From NCBI RefSeq assembly GCF_020164535.1, contig NZ_JAIQZC010000001.1, positions 372,001 through 436,000 of the forward strand: a stretch of DNA of 64,000 bases, read 5' to 3'. Under the pieces are notes generated by a model. The model searched no databases. It had not been told where the DNA came from and saw nothing but the letters and a program-made list of their open reading frames with translations. The stretch's first letter is position 1. Each line of letters begins with the position of its first letter. This document shows, piece by piece, positions 1-7,841 of this stretch. Source of the DNA: Psychroflexus montanilacus. GTDB taxonomy: Bacteria > Bacteroidota > Bacteroidia > Flavobacteriales > Flavobacteriaceae. A program made the translations under genes and the position numbers.

Positions 1-119
1 AGGGAAACGTAAAATATAAATGCATTGATGCCTTTGTGAGCATTTGGTGGAAATGACTTCAATTTACTTAGAAACACTCCCCCTATGAGACAGACAATAA
101 TCAAAATAAAATTACTCAT
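1..119 (-). CDS. AEC family (auxin efflux carrier-like) transporter, N-terminal fragment
   Basis: Reading the minus strand from the ATG at 117-119 gives 39 codons open to the window edge. The product starts MSNFILIIVCLIGGVFL, one hydrophobic helix, followed by SKLKSFPPNAHKGINAF and a second hydrophobic stretch. A first helix, then a short basic loop with K-x-FP and a HKGINAF-like segment, is how AEC family permeases begin; these are ten-helix inner-membrane carriers for organic or amino acids. The rest of the gene is outside the window, so the substrate cannot be judged. A good promoter lies just upstream (153-186). The family call rests on the N-terminus only. Confidence 0.65.
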   Translation of the reverse strand, partial: MSNFILIIVCLIGGVFLSKLKSFPPNAHKGINAFIFYVS

Positions 120-152
120 GCTATCTTACAACACTAGATTAGAAAAAGTCAG

Positions 153-186
153 CAAAAGTAATAATTTGGTACGATTAAGGATTCAA
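153..186 (-). promoter_or_regulatory. Promoter for the AEC transporter gene
   Basis: On the minus strand a -7 element TACTTTTG (153-160) matches the Bacteroidota consensus TAnnTTTG, with a TTG (184-186) 23 bp further upstream as the -33 element. Transcription should start about 30 nt before the ATG. The -33 element lies inside the 3' end of the neighbouring hydrolase gene. Confidence 0.55.
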
Positions 187-963
187 AATTTCAAGGAGAC
201 CCTGCCATGCCTCTTCCCGTGCCATTTTATTACCTTCAGAAGCATCGGGTTGAGCACCACTACGCATAAACCCATGCCCGCCTCCTTCATAAATGTTGTA
301 GGTGAAAAATTTACCTAGTTTATTCATGTTTGTTTCTGTTTCCGGGATCGTAGAATTGACTCTCGCATCGTTTCCGCCATAAAATCCATATATCGGAATT
401 TCAATATTAACTAAATCCTCCATTGCTTTTGGTGCTGTACCATAAAAAACAAAAGCCTCTTCCAGATCTGGATTATGCGTTGCATAAGCAAAGCTTTGTG
501 AGCCTCCCCAGCAAAACCCTATGACCGATACTTCCCCTGTACCTGCTTTGATTGATTTTGCATAGTCAAAAGCTGTATCCAAATCTGCAAAAACCTGATC
601 TGAATCTAAGTTATAAAGCGCCGTTCTAGCTGCATCAGAGTTTTCGAAGTCGCTCGTTTTTGAAATTCCTTCTGAACTATTGGAGAGTAAATCTGGTGCT
701 ATTGCTATAAACCCTTTTTCTGCAAGTTCATCAGCAAAGCGTCTTGCCCAATCGTTGAGTCCCCGGTTTTCATGAATAACAAGAAGCACTTTTGTTCGAT
801 CTGATATTTCAGGATACACTACAAAATTGTGCAATGTTCTTCCATTGCTTTCCAGTTCAACCCACTCCTGATGTCTTGGCGATTGCTCTAAAACTTCGAT
901 GTCAGTTTGTGAGGACACGGATAAAGCCCACATACAACTTAAAAAGACTGTTAGTGATTTCAT
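175..963 (-). CDS. Secreted dienelactone hydrolase family protein
   Basis: The 262-residue protein opens with a Sec signal peptide (about residues 1-19, ending SVSSQ), so it acts outside the cytoplasm. The rest is an alpha/beta-hydrolase of the dienelactone hydrolase family. The catalytic triad is visible: Cys151 in the elbow GFCWGGS, Asp199 in GGNDARV and His230 in GGGHGF. HENRG at about 64-68 is also typical of the family. These enzymes hydrolyse lactones or small esters; the natural substrate cannot be read from the sequence. It is monocistronic, reads toward the AEC gene, and is full length for the family. Confidence 0.85.
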   Translation of the reverse strand: MKSLTVFLSCMWALSVSSQTDIEVLEQSPRHQEWVELESNGRTLHNFVVYPEISDRTKVLLVIHENRGLNDWARRFADELAEKGFIAIAPDLLSNSSEGISKTSDFENSDAARTALYNLDSDQVFADLDTAFDYAKSIKAGTGEVSVIGFCWGGSQSFAYATHNPDLEEAFVFYGTAPKAMEDLVNIEIPIYGFYGGNDARVNSTIPETETNMNKLGKFFTYNIYEGGGHGFMRSGAQPDASEGNKMAREEAWQGLLEILNP

Positions 964-1021
964 CTTATGATGGTATTAGTTCTTGGCTTAAATATATTTC
1001 AATTTTAATTTGAAATGAAAT

Positions 1022-1738
1022 TTAACTCAAAAAAATCCACAACCTGTAACTTACTATAGCTATAACTAAAGCAAGTCCATAACTCAATAAGGTGCCTATA
1101 AGCACATATTCTGTAAGTTTTCTGTCTTTGGACCTTGATAAATCACTAAACCGAAAAATAGATTTGGCGGCTATCAAAAAACCTATGCCCGCCCAGTAAT
1201 CTGTTACTACAAATCCTAAGATGAATAAGCGCTCTAAAACCCCTATATACCAGCCTGCTTTGTGTAGAGCTTCTCCTTCAAAATTTTCAAGATTCCACTT
1301 GGAAAGTAGAACTTTCATGATTACTCCTGAAACATAAGTGATTAATACCAAGGCCAATAAAAGTACAAGCCAGGAGTCTTGAATTTCTACTAATGCGGAC
1401 CAGTCAACATCAAAATAAAATCCCAGACTTATCAAAATGACCAATAAATGCAAACCTTGATCTAAAAAGAAAAGCCGAATGGAAGAAAATTTATGATTCA
1501 ATTTTATTTTAAAGTAGTCTATAACAAGGTGACTCAAGCCAATGCCTATTACTATAGGTATTAGATTCTGTTGAAACCCTATAAATACAAGCATGAGTAT
1601 AAAATGAATCCCAATATGGAACCAAAAATACTTAGACTTTAAACCTTCCGTTTCTTTGCTTTGAACCCATTTATAAGGCTGAAGAACAAAATCTCCGATA
1701 AAATGAGCCAGCAAGAGTTTTAAAAGTACAGCAATCAT
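1022..1738 (-). CDS. DUF3307 integral membrane protein
   Basis: The 238-residue protein is almost entirely hydrophobic, with about six or seven membrane helices. The N-terminal half has the DUF3307 pattern: LLLAHFIGDFVLQ with His12, Asp16 and Gln20; HIGIH with His41 and His45; and LSHLVID with His70 and Asp74. Paired His/Asp residues inside membrane helices suggest a metal site or intramembrane enzyme, but that is inference; no function is established. The start codon overlaps the stop of the upstream satD-like gene by 4 nt (ATGA), so the two are translationally coupled and presumably act together. Confidence 0.75.
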   Translation of the reverse strand: MIAVLLKLLLAHFIGDFVLQPYKWVQSKETEGLKSKYFWFHIGIHFILMLVFIGFQQNLIPIVIGIGLSHLVIDYFKIKLNHKFSSIRLFFLDQGLHLLVILISLGFYFDVDWSALVEIQDSWLVLLLALVLITYVSGVIMKVLLSKWNLENFEGEALHKAGWYIGVLERLFILGFVVTDYWAGIGFLIAAKSIFRFSDLSRSKDRKLTEYVLIGTLLSYGLALVIAIVSYRLWIFLS

Positions 1739-2334
1739 AAGCTCACAATTAATTGGTTATAATAAGCCAGTAATTTTAGTATCTCTTTATACCCGGTCTT
1801 TTGTAGAGTAAAGCTGACTGTACTAGCCGATTTATTAAGTTTTTTTGCAATTTCCTTCTGTGTACTATTTGGGAATTCTAAAGCCGTTTTGAGAGTTAAA
1901 GCATCTATACTTGTCCAGGTATCAAAAGTCAGAGCACCTAGTTCAAACATCAGATTCAATACTTTGTTATGATTTGGATTTCCTGTGTCTATGGCTAAAT
2001 GATTGGATTTCAAATTTTCAAAACATTCACCAGATCTGTAAAAAGCTTCGCCCTGGTCTTCTGTGATTTTTCCTGAAACTCCCTCTGTATTTCCAATTCC
2101 TATAGCCATTCTCACATCTAGCGAACCATACTCTTTGATACAGGCTTTGATGTAAAAACAAGCCTCCAGACTCTTGTTAACATCGGTTTTGATTTGAAAG
2201 CTATCGCCTCTATAAATCTCCCAATCTTTAGGAGAATCCCCATATTTATTCAAGGCCAGCTTTAAAGACTCCAACCAATCTGAGGACTTATTTTCTCTTG
2301 AATTGACAATATCTCCTGTTATGATGGCTGTCAT
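1735..2334 (-). CDS. SatD-like protein with C-terminal helix-turn-helix
   Basis: The 199-residue protein begins TAIITGDIVNSR and has RGDSFQI at about 42-48, the SatD family signature (named after a streptococcal acid-tolerance locus gene). Residues about 76-115 (VRMAIGIGNTEG, then GEAFYRSGE) resemble the core strands of class III nucleotide cyclases, with Asp8 and Asp44 where metal-binding aspartates would sit; that is inference. Residues about 150-195 (STQKEIAKKLNKSASTVSF) look like a MarR-type winged helix. It is first in an operon with the DUF3307 gene and directly follows four palindromes at 2358-2461, which suggests autoregulation. Confidence 0.7.
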   Translation of the reverse strand: MTAIITGDIVNSRENKSSDWLESLKLALNKYGDSPKDWEIYRGDSFQIKTDVNKSLEACFYIKACIKEYGSLDVRMAIGIGNTEGVSGKITEDQGEAFYRSGECFENLKSNHLAIDTGNPNHNKVLNLMFELGALTFDTWTSIDALTLKTALEFPNSTQKEIAKKLNKSASTVSFTLQKTGYKEILKLLAYYNQLIVSL

Positions 2335-2357
2335 GACTTTTCAATTTGAATTTTAAT

Positions 2358-2461
2358 ATTCGACTAATATATCAAATTTTTACTTATTCGACTCCTAAAT
2401 CGAATTATTAACTATTCGATCCTGTAATCGAATTAATGATTATTCGATGTTTAAATCGAAT
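2358..2461. repeat. Four phased palindromic operator-like repeats upstream of satD-like gene
   Basis: Four 20-bp palindromes of consensus ATTCGAT-N6-ATCGAAT start at 2358, 2386, 2414 and 2442, exactly 28 bp apart, with unrelated 8-bp spacers. Copies 3 and 4 have perfect 7-bp arms (copy 4 is ATTCGATGTTTAAATCGAAT). Copy 2 has one mismatch, and copy 1, nearest the gene, also has a changed base in its right arm (ATCAAAT). They fill the gap between the satD-like start (2334) and the end of the transporter gene (2473). Size, symmetry and position suggest binding sites for a dimeric regulator, most simply the HTH protein they precede. Confidence 0.8.
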
Positions 2462-2472
2462 ATAACTATCAT

Positions 2473-3945
2473 CTACTTTAAGAATTCAGGAAAGGCTAAT
2501 GACTCTAATTGGAAGATATAAGGCATAAAGAAATACACGACTAAAGCGATGATTAAAATTGAAATCAGGTTCATCAAAACTCCTTTTTTTGCCATATCTG
2601 AAACCTTCAAATAATTAGCTCCAAAAACTATAGCGTTGGGAGGGGTTGCAACGGGAAGCATAAATGCACAGGAGGCTGAAAGCGTAACTGCAATCATAAG
2701 CAAATAAGGGTGCATATCAAAGCTCAGAGCAACCGGAGCCAAAATAGGTAAAAGCATAGCCGTGGTAGCTAAATTGGAGGTGACTTCGGTTAAAAAATTT
2801 ACAAGCGTAGCTATAATGAGAACCAAAAGAAAAACACCTACTCCTTCAAATAAACTAATCTGACTCGCTATCCAGGTTGCTAATCCTGTTTCTGTAAACC
2901 CCTTGGCTAAAGCCATTCCACCTCCAAAAAGCAAGATGATTCCCCAGGGAATTTTAACCGCTTCAGTCCAGGTGAGCAGTTTTCTGTTTTTAGTTTTAGT
3001 AGGGATTAAAAATAAGAGTACTGCAGCAGCAATAGCTATAATGGTATCATCTATACCAGAAATAATACTTTCTAATAAGCTTCTGAAAATCCAACCCAAA
3101 GCTGCAAGCATAAAAACAAATCCTACCCATTTTTCTTCATAACTCAACTTACCAAGCTTGGAAAGCATAACTTGAACCTCTTCTCTACCACCATTAAACT
3201 GGGTTTGTTTTAGTTTAAATGCAAAACTTGTGAGGTACTTCCAGCAAATAAAAAGCAGGAATAAAGAGACGGGAAGTCCAAACTTCATCCATTCAAAAAA
3301 ACTGATTTTAATAGCATATGTATTTTCCAAAACACCTGCAAAGACAAGATTAGGAGGTGTTCCAATAAGTGTGGCAATTCCCCCAATAGATGCACTGTAA
3401 GCAATGGAAAGCATCAATGCTTTTGAAAATAATGCACTCTGATTTGGATGGTCTAAATTTTGATTCTGAATTTGATTTGCAATAGCAATTGCGATTGGAA
3501 GCATCATGACAGTGGTTGCTGTATTAGAAATCCACATCGATAAAAAAGCAGTGGCCAGCATGAATCCTAAAATGAGATAAGAAGCTTTGGATCCAATAAA
3601 CTTAATAATCTGTAAGGCTATTCGTTTGTGTAGATTCCAACGTTCAATGGCAATTGCCAAGATAAATCCCCCTACATATAAAAAGACATATTTGTGACCA
3701 AATTGCTGTGTCGTTTCTGAAATCGATAAGATACCAGAAAGTGGAAATAAAACAATAGGAAGTAAGGCTGTAACAGAAATAGGGACCACTTCACTTATCC
3801 ACCATATTGCCATCCATACTGTAATTCCAATCAGGTAGAACCCAGTTTCACCCAATGAAGCTGGTGCATCTATGTATAAAAAAACCACAAAAACAAGTGG
3901 CCCTAGCGTCTTTAAAAAGTTAGCTTTAATAGAATTAGCAGTCAT
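2473..3945 (-). CDS. SLC13/DASS family sodium-coupled anion transporter
   Basis: A 490-residue inner-membrane protein with about twelve helices and two-fold pseudosymmetry. The paired sodium-site motifs of the divalent anion:sodium symporters are visible: WISNTATTVMMLP at about 137-149 and TSNLATTAMLLP at about 389-400, each followed by a Pro-rich re-entrant loop (IGTPPN near 190; VATPPN near 430). The family imports dicarboxylates, citrate, sulfate or similar anions; the substrate cannot be assigned here. Length is normal. It reads toward the satD-like gene but the operator array separates them, so they are probably separate units. Confidence 0.88.
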   Translation of the reverse strand: MTANSIKANFLKTLGPLVFVVFLYIDAPASLGETGFYLIGITVWMAIWWISEVVPISVTALLPIVLFPLSGILSISETTQQFGHKYVFLYVGGFILAIAIERWNLHKRIALQIIKFIGSKASYLILGFMLATAFLSMWISNTATTVMMLPIAIAIANQIQNQNLDHPNQSALFSKALMLSIAYSASIGGIATLIGTPPNLVFAGVLENTYAIKISFFEWMKFGLPVSLFLLFICWKYLTSFAFKLKQTQFNGGREEVQVMLSKLGKLSYEEKWVGFVFMLAALGWIFRSLLESIISGIDDTIIAIAAAVLLFLIPTKTKNRKLLTWTEAVKIPWGIILLFGGGMALAKGFTETGLATWIASQISLFEGVGVFLLVLIIATLVNFLTEVTSNLATTAMLLPILAPVALSFDMHPYLLMIAVTLSASCAFMLPVATPPNAIVFGANYLKVSDMAKKGVLMNLISILIIALVVYFFMPYIFQLESLAFPEFLK

Positions 3946-4070
3946 CTGTTAAAACTAAAAAAATAAATTAATCATCCATTTTTATTTAGACATAAAATTT
4001 AAACTTAACTGATAGAATAATTATCAAAGAATTATGAAGGCGTGTTTACAAAATTGGCAACTCATCTTCT

Positions 4071-4078
4071 TATTTTTG
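4071..4078 (+). promoter_or_regulatory. -7 promoter element of pldA
   Basis: TATTTTTG matches TAnnTTTG and lies 19 nt before the ATG at 4097. It falls inside the upstream extension of the reading frame (ATG at 4034), which argues that the downstream ATG is the real start. No well-spaced -33 TTG is present (one ends at 4056, only 14 nt away). Confidence 0.45.
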
Positions 4079-4096
4079 TATTTAACCAATTTGATC

Positions 4097-4984
4097 ATGA
4101 AAAAAAAATATCTGCTTTTCTTTCTATTGATAAGTTTTATAGCAAAGTCCCAGTCTTTTTTTGGAGAAGATGCTGTAATTGAAAAATCTCTATCAGAGCG
4201 ATGGGAACTGGATGATGAACATAAAAATGGTACGTTTAAACTGACGTTTTATAAACCCATATATGTGTTACCTGTAAGATGGTCCAGCGATCCAAATGAA
4301 CTTCCACAAAGTGAAAATCCTGACAACAGCTTCGATGAAGCTCAAAACTATGATAATATTGAAGCCAAATTTCAGTTGAGTTTAAAGACCAAACTCCTTC
4401 AGTCTTTTCTTTTTGGACACGGAGATTTATGGTTGGGTTATACTCAACTGGCCAACTGGCAGGTTTATAATGATCCGGTTTCAAGGCCCTTCAGGGAATT
4501 GAATTATGAGCCAGAACTAATTGTCAATTTCCCGATGAAGATCGATATTTTTGGAGTTGATTTAAGGATGGCTGGTTTTGGCTTTAACCATCAGTCCAAC
4601 GGTAGAGATTTACCTAGGTCCAGAAGCTGGAACAGGTTTATGTTTCATGCTGCCTTCGAAAAAGATAATTTTCAATTGTACTTAAAACCATGGATAAGAA
4701 TTGAAAGTCCGGAAACAGATGACAACCCAGCTATAAGCGACTTTATTGGGAGAATGGAGGCCAATTTAATTTATAATATAGACAAGCATAGCTTCAATCT
4801 AATCGGTAAAAGTTCTTTGGATTTAGACGAGCACAGAGGAAGTTTAGAACTAAATTATTTTTATTCAGTCAAATCCAATTTAAGACTTCATATTCAAGCC
4901 TTTACTGGATACGGTGAGACTTTAATTGATTACAATCACAACCAAACCACATTAGGCGTTGGCATTTCTTTTATAGATTGGTAG
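4097..4984 (+). CDS. pldA: Outer membrane phospholipase A
   Basis: The 295-residue protein (from ATG 4097) has a signal peptide ending IAKSQS, then a 12-stranded outer-membrane barrel. The OMPLA active site is intact: His165, Ser167 and Asn179 in NHQSNGRDLPRSRSWNR, with the same His-x-Ser and Ser-x11-Asn spacing as E. coli OMPLA. It hydrolyses phospholipids that reach the outer leaflet, as an envelope-maintenance enzyme; activity in the family needs calcium and dimerisation. I reject the ATG at 4034 because it would put the promoter inside the gene and spoil the signal peptide. Monocistronic. Confidence 0.88.
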   Translation: MKKKYLLFFLLISFIAKSQSFFGEDAVIEKSLSERWELDDEHKNGTFKLTFYKPIYVLPVRWSSDPNELPQSENPDNSFDEAQNYDNIEAKFQLSLKTKLLQSFLFGHGDLWLGYTQLANWQVYNDPVSRPFRELNYEPELIVNFPMKIDIFGVDLRMAGFGFNHQSNGRDLPRSRSWNRFMFHAAFEKDNFQLYLKPWIRIESPETDDNPAISDFIGRMEANLIYNIDKHSFNLIGKSSLDLDEHRGSLELNYFYSVKSNLRLHIQAFTGYGETLIDYNHNQTTLGVGISFIDW

Positions 4985-5076
4985 GTACTTCAGATTTGCT
5001 TGCCCTAAATTCAGAATAGATTTAAATTTAAACTTATCTATTTAAGAACTAAAATAAGCGTGCAGCTTTTTAGACG

Positions 5077-5084
5077 TACCTTTG
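5077..5084 (+). promoter_or_regulatory. -7 promoter element of the DEAD-box helicase gene
   Basis: TACCTTTG matches TAnnTTTG exactly, giving a 5' UTR of about 50 nt. A small hairpin in that UTR (AGTGT at 5118-5122 with ACACT at 5133-5137) ends next to the start codon and might modulate translation; helicases of this type are often cold-regulated. Confidence 0.5.
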
Positions 5085-5141
5085 CATCTAAATAAAGAAA
5101 TGGCCTTATAAATAATTAGTGTCATTTCATAAACACTTTTT

Positions 5142-6410
5142 ATGTCATTTAAGTCATTAGGACTCTCAGAATCGCTTCTGAAAGCAGTAAGCGAGCAAGG
5201 TTACGAAACTCCAACCCCTATTCAATCCAAATCCATTCCACCAGTACTCGAAGGCCGAGATGTTCTCGCTTCCGCACAAACAGGAACTGGTAAAACAGCT
5301 GGTTTCACACTACCTGTACTTCATACTCTATCTCAAACTCCTCCTCAGCGCAATAGACCCATACGGGCTTTGATATTGACACCAACCAGAGAATTGGCTG
5401 CTCAAATTTATCAAAACGTAAAAGACTACAGCAAATACGTCGATTTAAGATCGACAGTGATTTTTGGTGGAGTGAATCAAAGATCACAGGTATCGACCAT
5501 TAAAAATGGAGTCGATATCTTAATCGCCACACCTGGAAGGCTTATCGATTTGAACAATCAAGGTTTATTATCTCTAAGTAAAGTTGAAATATTGGTGCTC
5601 GATGAAGCCGACCGTATGCTGGATATGGGCTTTTTAAGAGACATCAAAAAAATTATGGGACTTATCCCAAAACAAAGACAGACGCTATTATTTTCGGCTA
5701 CCTTTTCAAAAGAAATCAGAACACTAGCTAATGATTTTTTAAAAAATCCTATTTCTGTTGAATCTACTCCAGAAAATACGACGGTGGAAGCGATTGAACA
5801 GCAAGTCTATCGAGTTGCTAAGGAGAAAAAAACAGATTTACTGATCAAACTCATTTCTGAAGGTAACTGGGATCAGGTACTTGTGTTTACAAGAACTAAA
5901 CATGGTGCCAACAAACTCGCCAAAAAACTGGAAGCGGCCAAAATTGGCGCTGCAGCGATTCATGGGAATAAAAGTCAGGGTGCCAGAACCAAAGCTCTGG
6001 CAGGATTCAAAAGTGGAACCGTAAAAGTATTAGTAGCAACAGACATCGCTTCTCGTGGACTTGACATTCCTTTATTACCTTATGTGGTGAACTTTGAATT
6101 GCCCAATGTTTCTGAAGATTATGTCCACAGAATAGGAAGAACAGGAAGAGCCGGCGCCAGCGGACTGGCGGTTTCTTTGGTAAGTGCAGATGAAACCGTA
6201 TTTTTGAGAGATATCGAAAAGCTAATCGGTTCAAAAATTCCTATGGACATTCTGGAAGGTTTTGAGCCAGATCCGAATGCTTCGACCAAGCCTTTCAATC
6301 CCCAGCAAAGAGGGAATAAACCTCGAAGTAATTCCAGGTCTAATTCTGGGCAAGGTTCTCGTAAACCCTCTGGAAACTCAAGATCTAATTCCAGCAAATC
6401 CAGACGTTAA
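5142..6410 (+). CDS. DEAD-box ATP-dependent RNA helicase, RhlE type
   Basis: A 422-residue helicase with all motifs in order: Q motif (TPTPIQ, about 23-28), Walker A AQTGTGKT (45-52), PTRELA (81-86), TPGR (130-133), DEAD (154-157), SAT (185-187), SRGLDIP and [10 protein letters not shown] (about 331-340). A basic, Ser/Asn/Arg-rich low-complexity tail follows from about residue 375 and would bind RNA non-specifically. The enzyme unwinds short RNA duplexes in ribosome assembly or RNA decay. The tail and motif spacing fit the RhlE subgroup best; CsdA/DeaD is less likely because no long C-terminal RNA-binding domain is present. Two small genes follow closely. Confidence 0.9.
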   Translation: MSFKSLGLSESLLKAVSEQGYETPTPIQSKSIPPVLEGRDVLASAQTGTGKTAGFTLPVLHTLSQTPPQRNRPIRALILTPTRELAAQIYQNVKDYSKYVDLRSTVIFGGVNQRSQVSTIKNGVDILIATPGRLIDLNNQGLLSLSKVEILVLDEADRMLDMGFLRDIKKIMGLIPKQRQTLLFSATFSKEIRTLANDFLKNPISVESTPENTTVEAIEQQVYRVAKEKKTDLLIKLISEGNWDQVLVFTRTKHGANKLAKKLEAAKIGAAAIHGNKSQGARTKALAGFKSGTVKVLVATDIASRGLDIPLLPYVVNFELPNVSEDYVHRIGRTGRAGASGLAVSLVSADETVFLRDIEKLIGSKIPMDILEGFEPDPNASTKPFNPQQRGNKPRSNSRSNSGQGSRKPSGNSRSNSSKSRR

Positions 6411-6421
6411 AGATACATTCT

Positions 6422-6649
6422 GTGGAAACACAAAAAAACAATCCATTACACGGCATCACTTTGGAGCAAATCCTGGTGGACCTTGAAGCCTTTTATGGAT
6501 GGGAAACACTTGGAGAACAAATTAACATTCGTTGTTTCAAGGAAAATCCATCCATAAAATCTAGCTTGAAGTTTTTAAGAAAAACCCCCTGGGCCAGAAC
6601 TAAAGTGGAACAGCTTTACGTTAAGTTTCAAAAAGAGATTAATGGATAA
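6422..6649 (+). CDS. VF530 family (DUF2132) small DNA-binding protein
   Basis: A 75-residue protein with the VF530 pattern: [28 protein letters not shown], then [19 protein letters not shown]. The family is known structurally as a small helical fold proposed to bind DNA; the cellular role is not established. The start is GTG (6422), since no ATG lies upstream in frame. It begins 11 nt after the helicase stop and overlaps the next gene by 8 nt, so the three genes are probably one transcript. Confidence 0.85.
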   Translation: METQKNNPLHGITLEQILVDLEAFYGWETLGEQINIRCFKENPSIKSSLKFLRKTPWARTKVEQLYVKFQKEING

Positions 6650-7160
6650 TTCAACTCCAGAGTACTGGTTGAGAGGATCAATTGAAGATATTCCGGCTTT
6701 ACTTCAGCCTGCTGCTCATGCCTTGTTACAAACAAAGCTTGAAGCTCATCGCTATACCGAAGATTTTGATGAGAAGTTCTTATGGGAGACTCCGTTCGGC
6801 AGAGCCAGCATCGGATTTCATTTGCAACACATTGCTGGAGTCATCGACAGAATGCTGACTTACGCTCAGCAAAAACAACTTTCTGAAATTCAATTTAATT
6901 ATTTAGAAGCTGAAGGAAAAGCTAATTCTGAAATAAGCTTAGCCATTTTACTAGAACATCTGGATTTAAAAATTGATGAAGCTCTGAATTATTTTAAACA
7001 ACTAAAAAACACCGATTTAACTGAATTACGTTCAGTAGGCAGAAAGCAACTACCTTCAACGCAGATTGGCGTGTTGTTTCACGCAGCAGAACACAGTCAG
7101 CGGCATATAGGTCAATTATTCGTGACTGTGAGTGCTTTAAAAACTAGACTAAACTTATAG
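6642..7160 (+). CDS. DinB superfamily protein
   Basis: A 172-residue four-helix protein of the DinB/YfiT type. The expected metal-binding histidines are visible: [14 protein letters not shown] near 58-71, and [13 protein letters not shown] near 147-159. Many members bind nickel or zinc and several are thiol-dependent transferases (for example bacillithiol-linked), but which reaction this one performs cannot be told. The start overlaps the VF530 gene by 8 nt. There is no sign of a DNA-damage operator. Confidence 0.8.
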   Translation: MDNSTPEYWLRGSIEDIPALLQPAAHALLQTKLEAHRYTEDFDEKFLWETPFGRASIGFHLQHIAGVIDRMLTYAQQKQLSEIQFNYLEAEGKANSEISLAILLEHLDLKIDEALNYFKQLKNTDLTELRSVGRKQLPSTQIGVLFHAAEHSQRHIGQLFVTVSALKTRLNL

Positions 7161-7193
7161 CTTGATTTTGATCTGAATTAAATTCAGAATACT

Positions 7194-7655
7194 TTATTTA
7201 GATTTTTGTTTCAACTGTAATCCATAAAGGAAATTCCTGAGGTATTGATCCATCAATTCTCGATACTGAGGTTGAGTTGGACGCCGCATAAAAGAACTTA
7301 ACTCATGTTTACTTACCGTTTTTCCTGCTAACTGAAATAACTCAATGATGTCTTCTGATTTGAGTTCATAGGCAATTTTTAGTTTTTTGAGAACATCATT
7401 GTTGTTCAAAAAAGCTTCAGCTTCAGGCGTTTTACCCTCTTTTTTCCCTCGGTGAGCAACGATTAAGCCATTGAGAAATACTGCTAACTTACGATCTTCT
7501 AGTTCTATAAAATCTTCATCCTCATCGCTCTTCAACCAATTGCTTACCTCTGTTCTGGAAACTTCCAAACCGCCCAATTTAAAAAATGACATCATTTTAG
7601 AATCGGTATACTCAAAGGTGTAGCGCAATCGTCGTAAAACATCGTTGTTGGTCAT
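7194..7655 (-). CDS. DUF1456 family protein
   Basis: A 153-residue protein made of two copies of the same unit. Each has a (N)NDVL-x-LR/K-x-A/T-Y-E motif (NDVLRRLRYTFEY at about 3-15; NDVLKKLKIAYEL at about 86-98), then an F-x-L-(A/G)-G segment and a charged end. This is the DUF1456 duplication (YehS in E. coli), of unknown function and cytoplasmic. Single gene, divergent from the DJ-1/PfpI gene across a 186-bp gap containing a strong palindrome. Confidence 0.85.
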   Translation of the reverse strand: MTNNDVLRRLRYTFEYTDSKMMSFFKLGGLEVSRTEVSNWLKSDEDEDFIELEDRKLAVFLNGLIVAHRGKKEGKTPEAEAFLNNNDVLKKLKIAYELKSEDIIELFQLAGKTVSKHELSSFMRRPTQPQYRELMDQYLRNFLYGLQLKQKSK

Positions 7656-7689
7656 AGTTGAGATTTAAGAATTCAAAAATAATGAAGCC

Positions 7690-7719
7690 TAGTTTAGAAA
7701 TGCTTTTATTTCTAAACTA
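7690..7719. repeat. 12-bp-arm palindrome in a divergent intergenic region
   Basis: TAGTTTAGAAAT (7690-7701) is perfectly inverted at 7708-7719 with a 6-nt loop. It lies between the starts of two divergent genes, where no terminator is needed, so an operator or an mRNA 5' structure is more likely. Confidence 0.55.
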
Positions 7720-7815
7720 AAACAAATTTTTTCTGCTATTTTTTTCAGGACATTAGATTAACAAATATTAAGTCTAAGCTTAACTTAAAACGGAATCAAA
7801 ACCCTTCTTAAGCTC

Positions 7816-7823
7816 TAAATTTG
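7816..7823 (+). promoter_or_regulatory. -7 promoter element of the DJ-1/PfpI gene
   Basis: TAAATTTG matches TAnnTTTG, 18 nt before the ATG at 7842. No convincing -33 TTG is seen. Confidence 0.45.
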
Positions 7824-7841
7824 TAATAAAAACATTTAAAG

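Noticed and set aside
2358-2461. CRISPR-like array (repeats with spacers)
   Set aside because: Repeats are palindromic, differ in their centres, and spacers are only 8 bp; no cas genes are present.
4034-4096. Upstream start for pldA
   Set aside because: It would place the -7 promoter element within the gene and put a second hydrophobic stretch ahead of a good signal peptide.
6119-6397. Long minus-strand open frames within the helicase gene and similar antisense frames elsewhere
   Set aside because: They lie opposite well-conserved coding regions and their translations show no family features; they are coding shadows.
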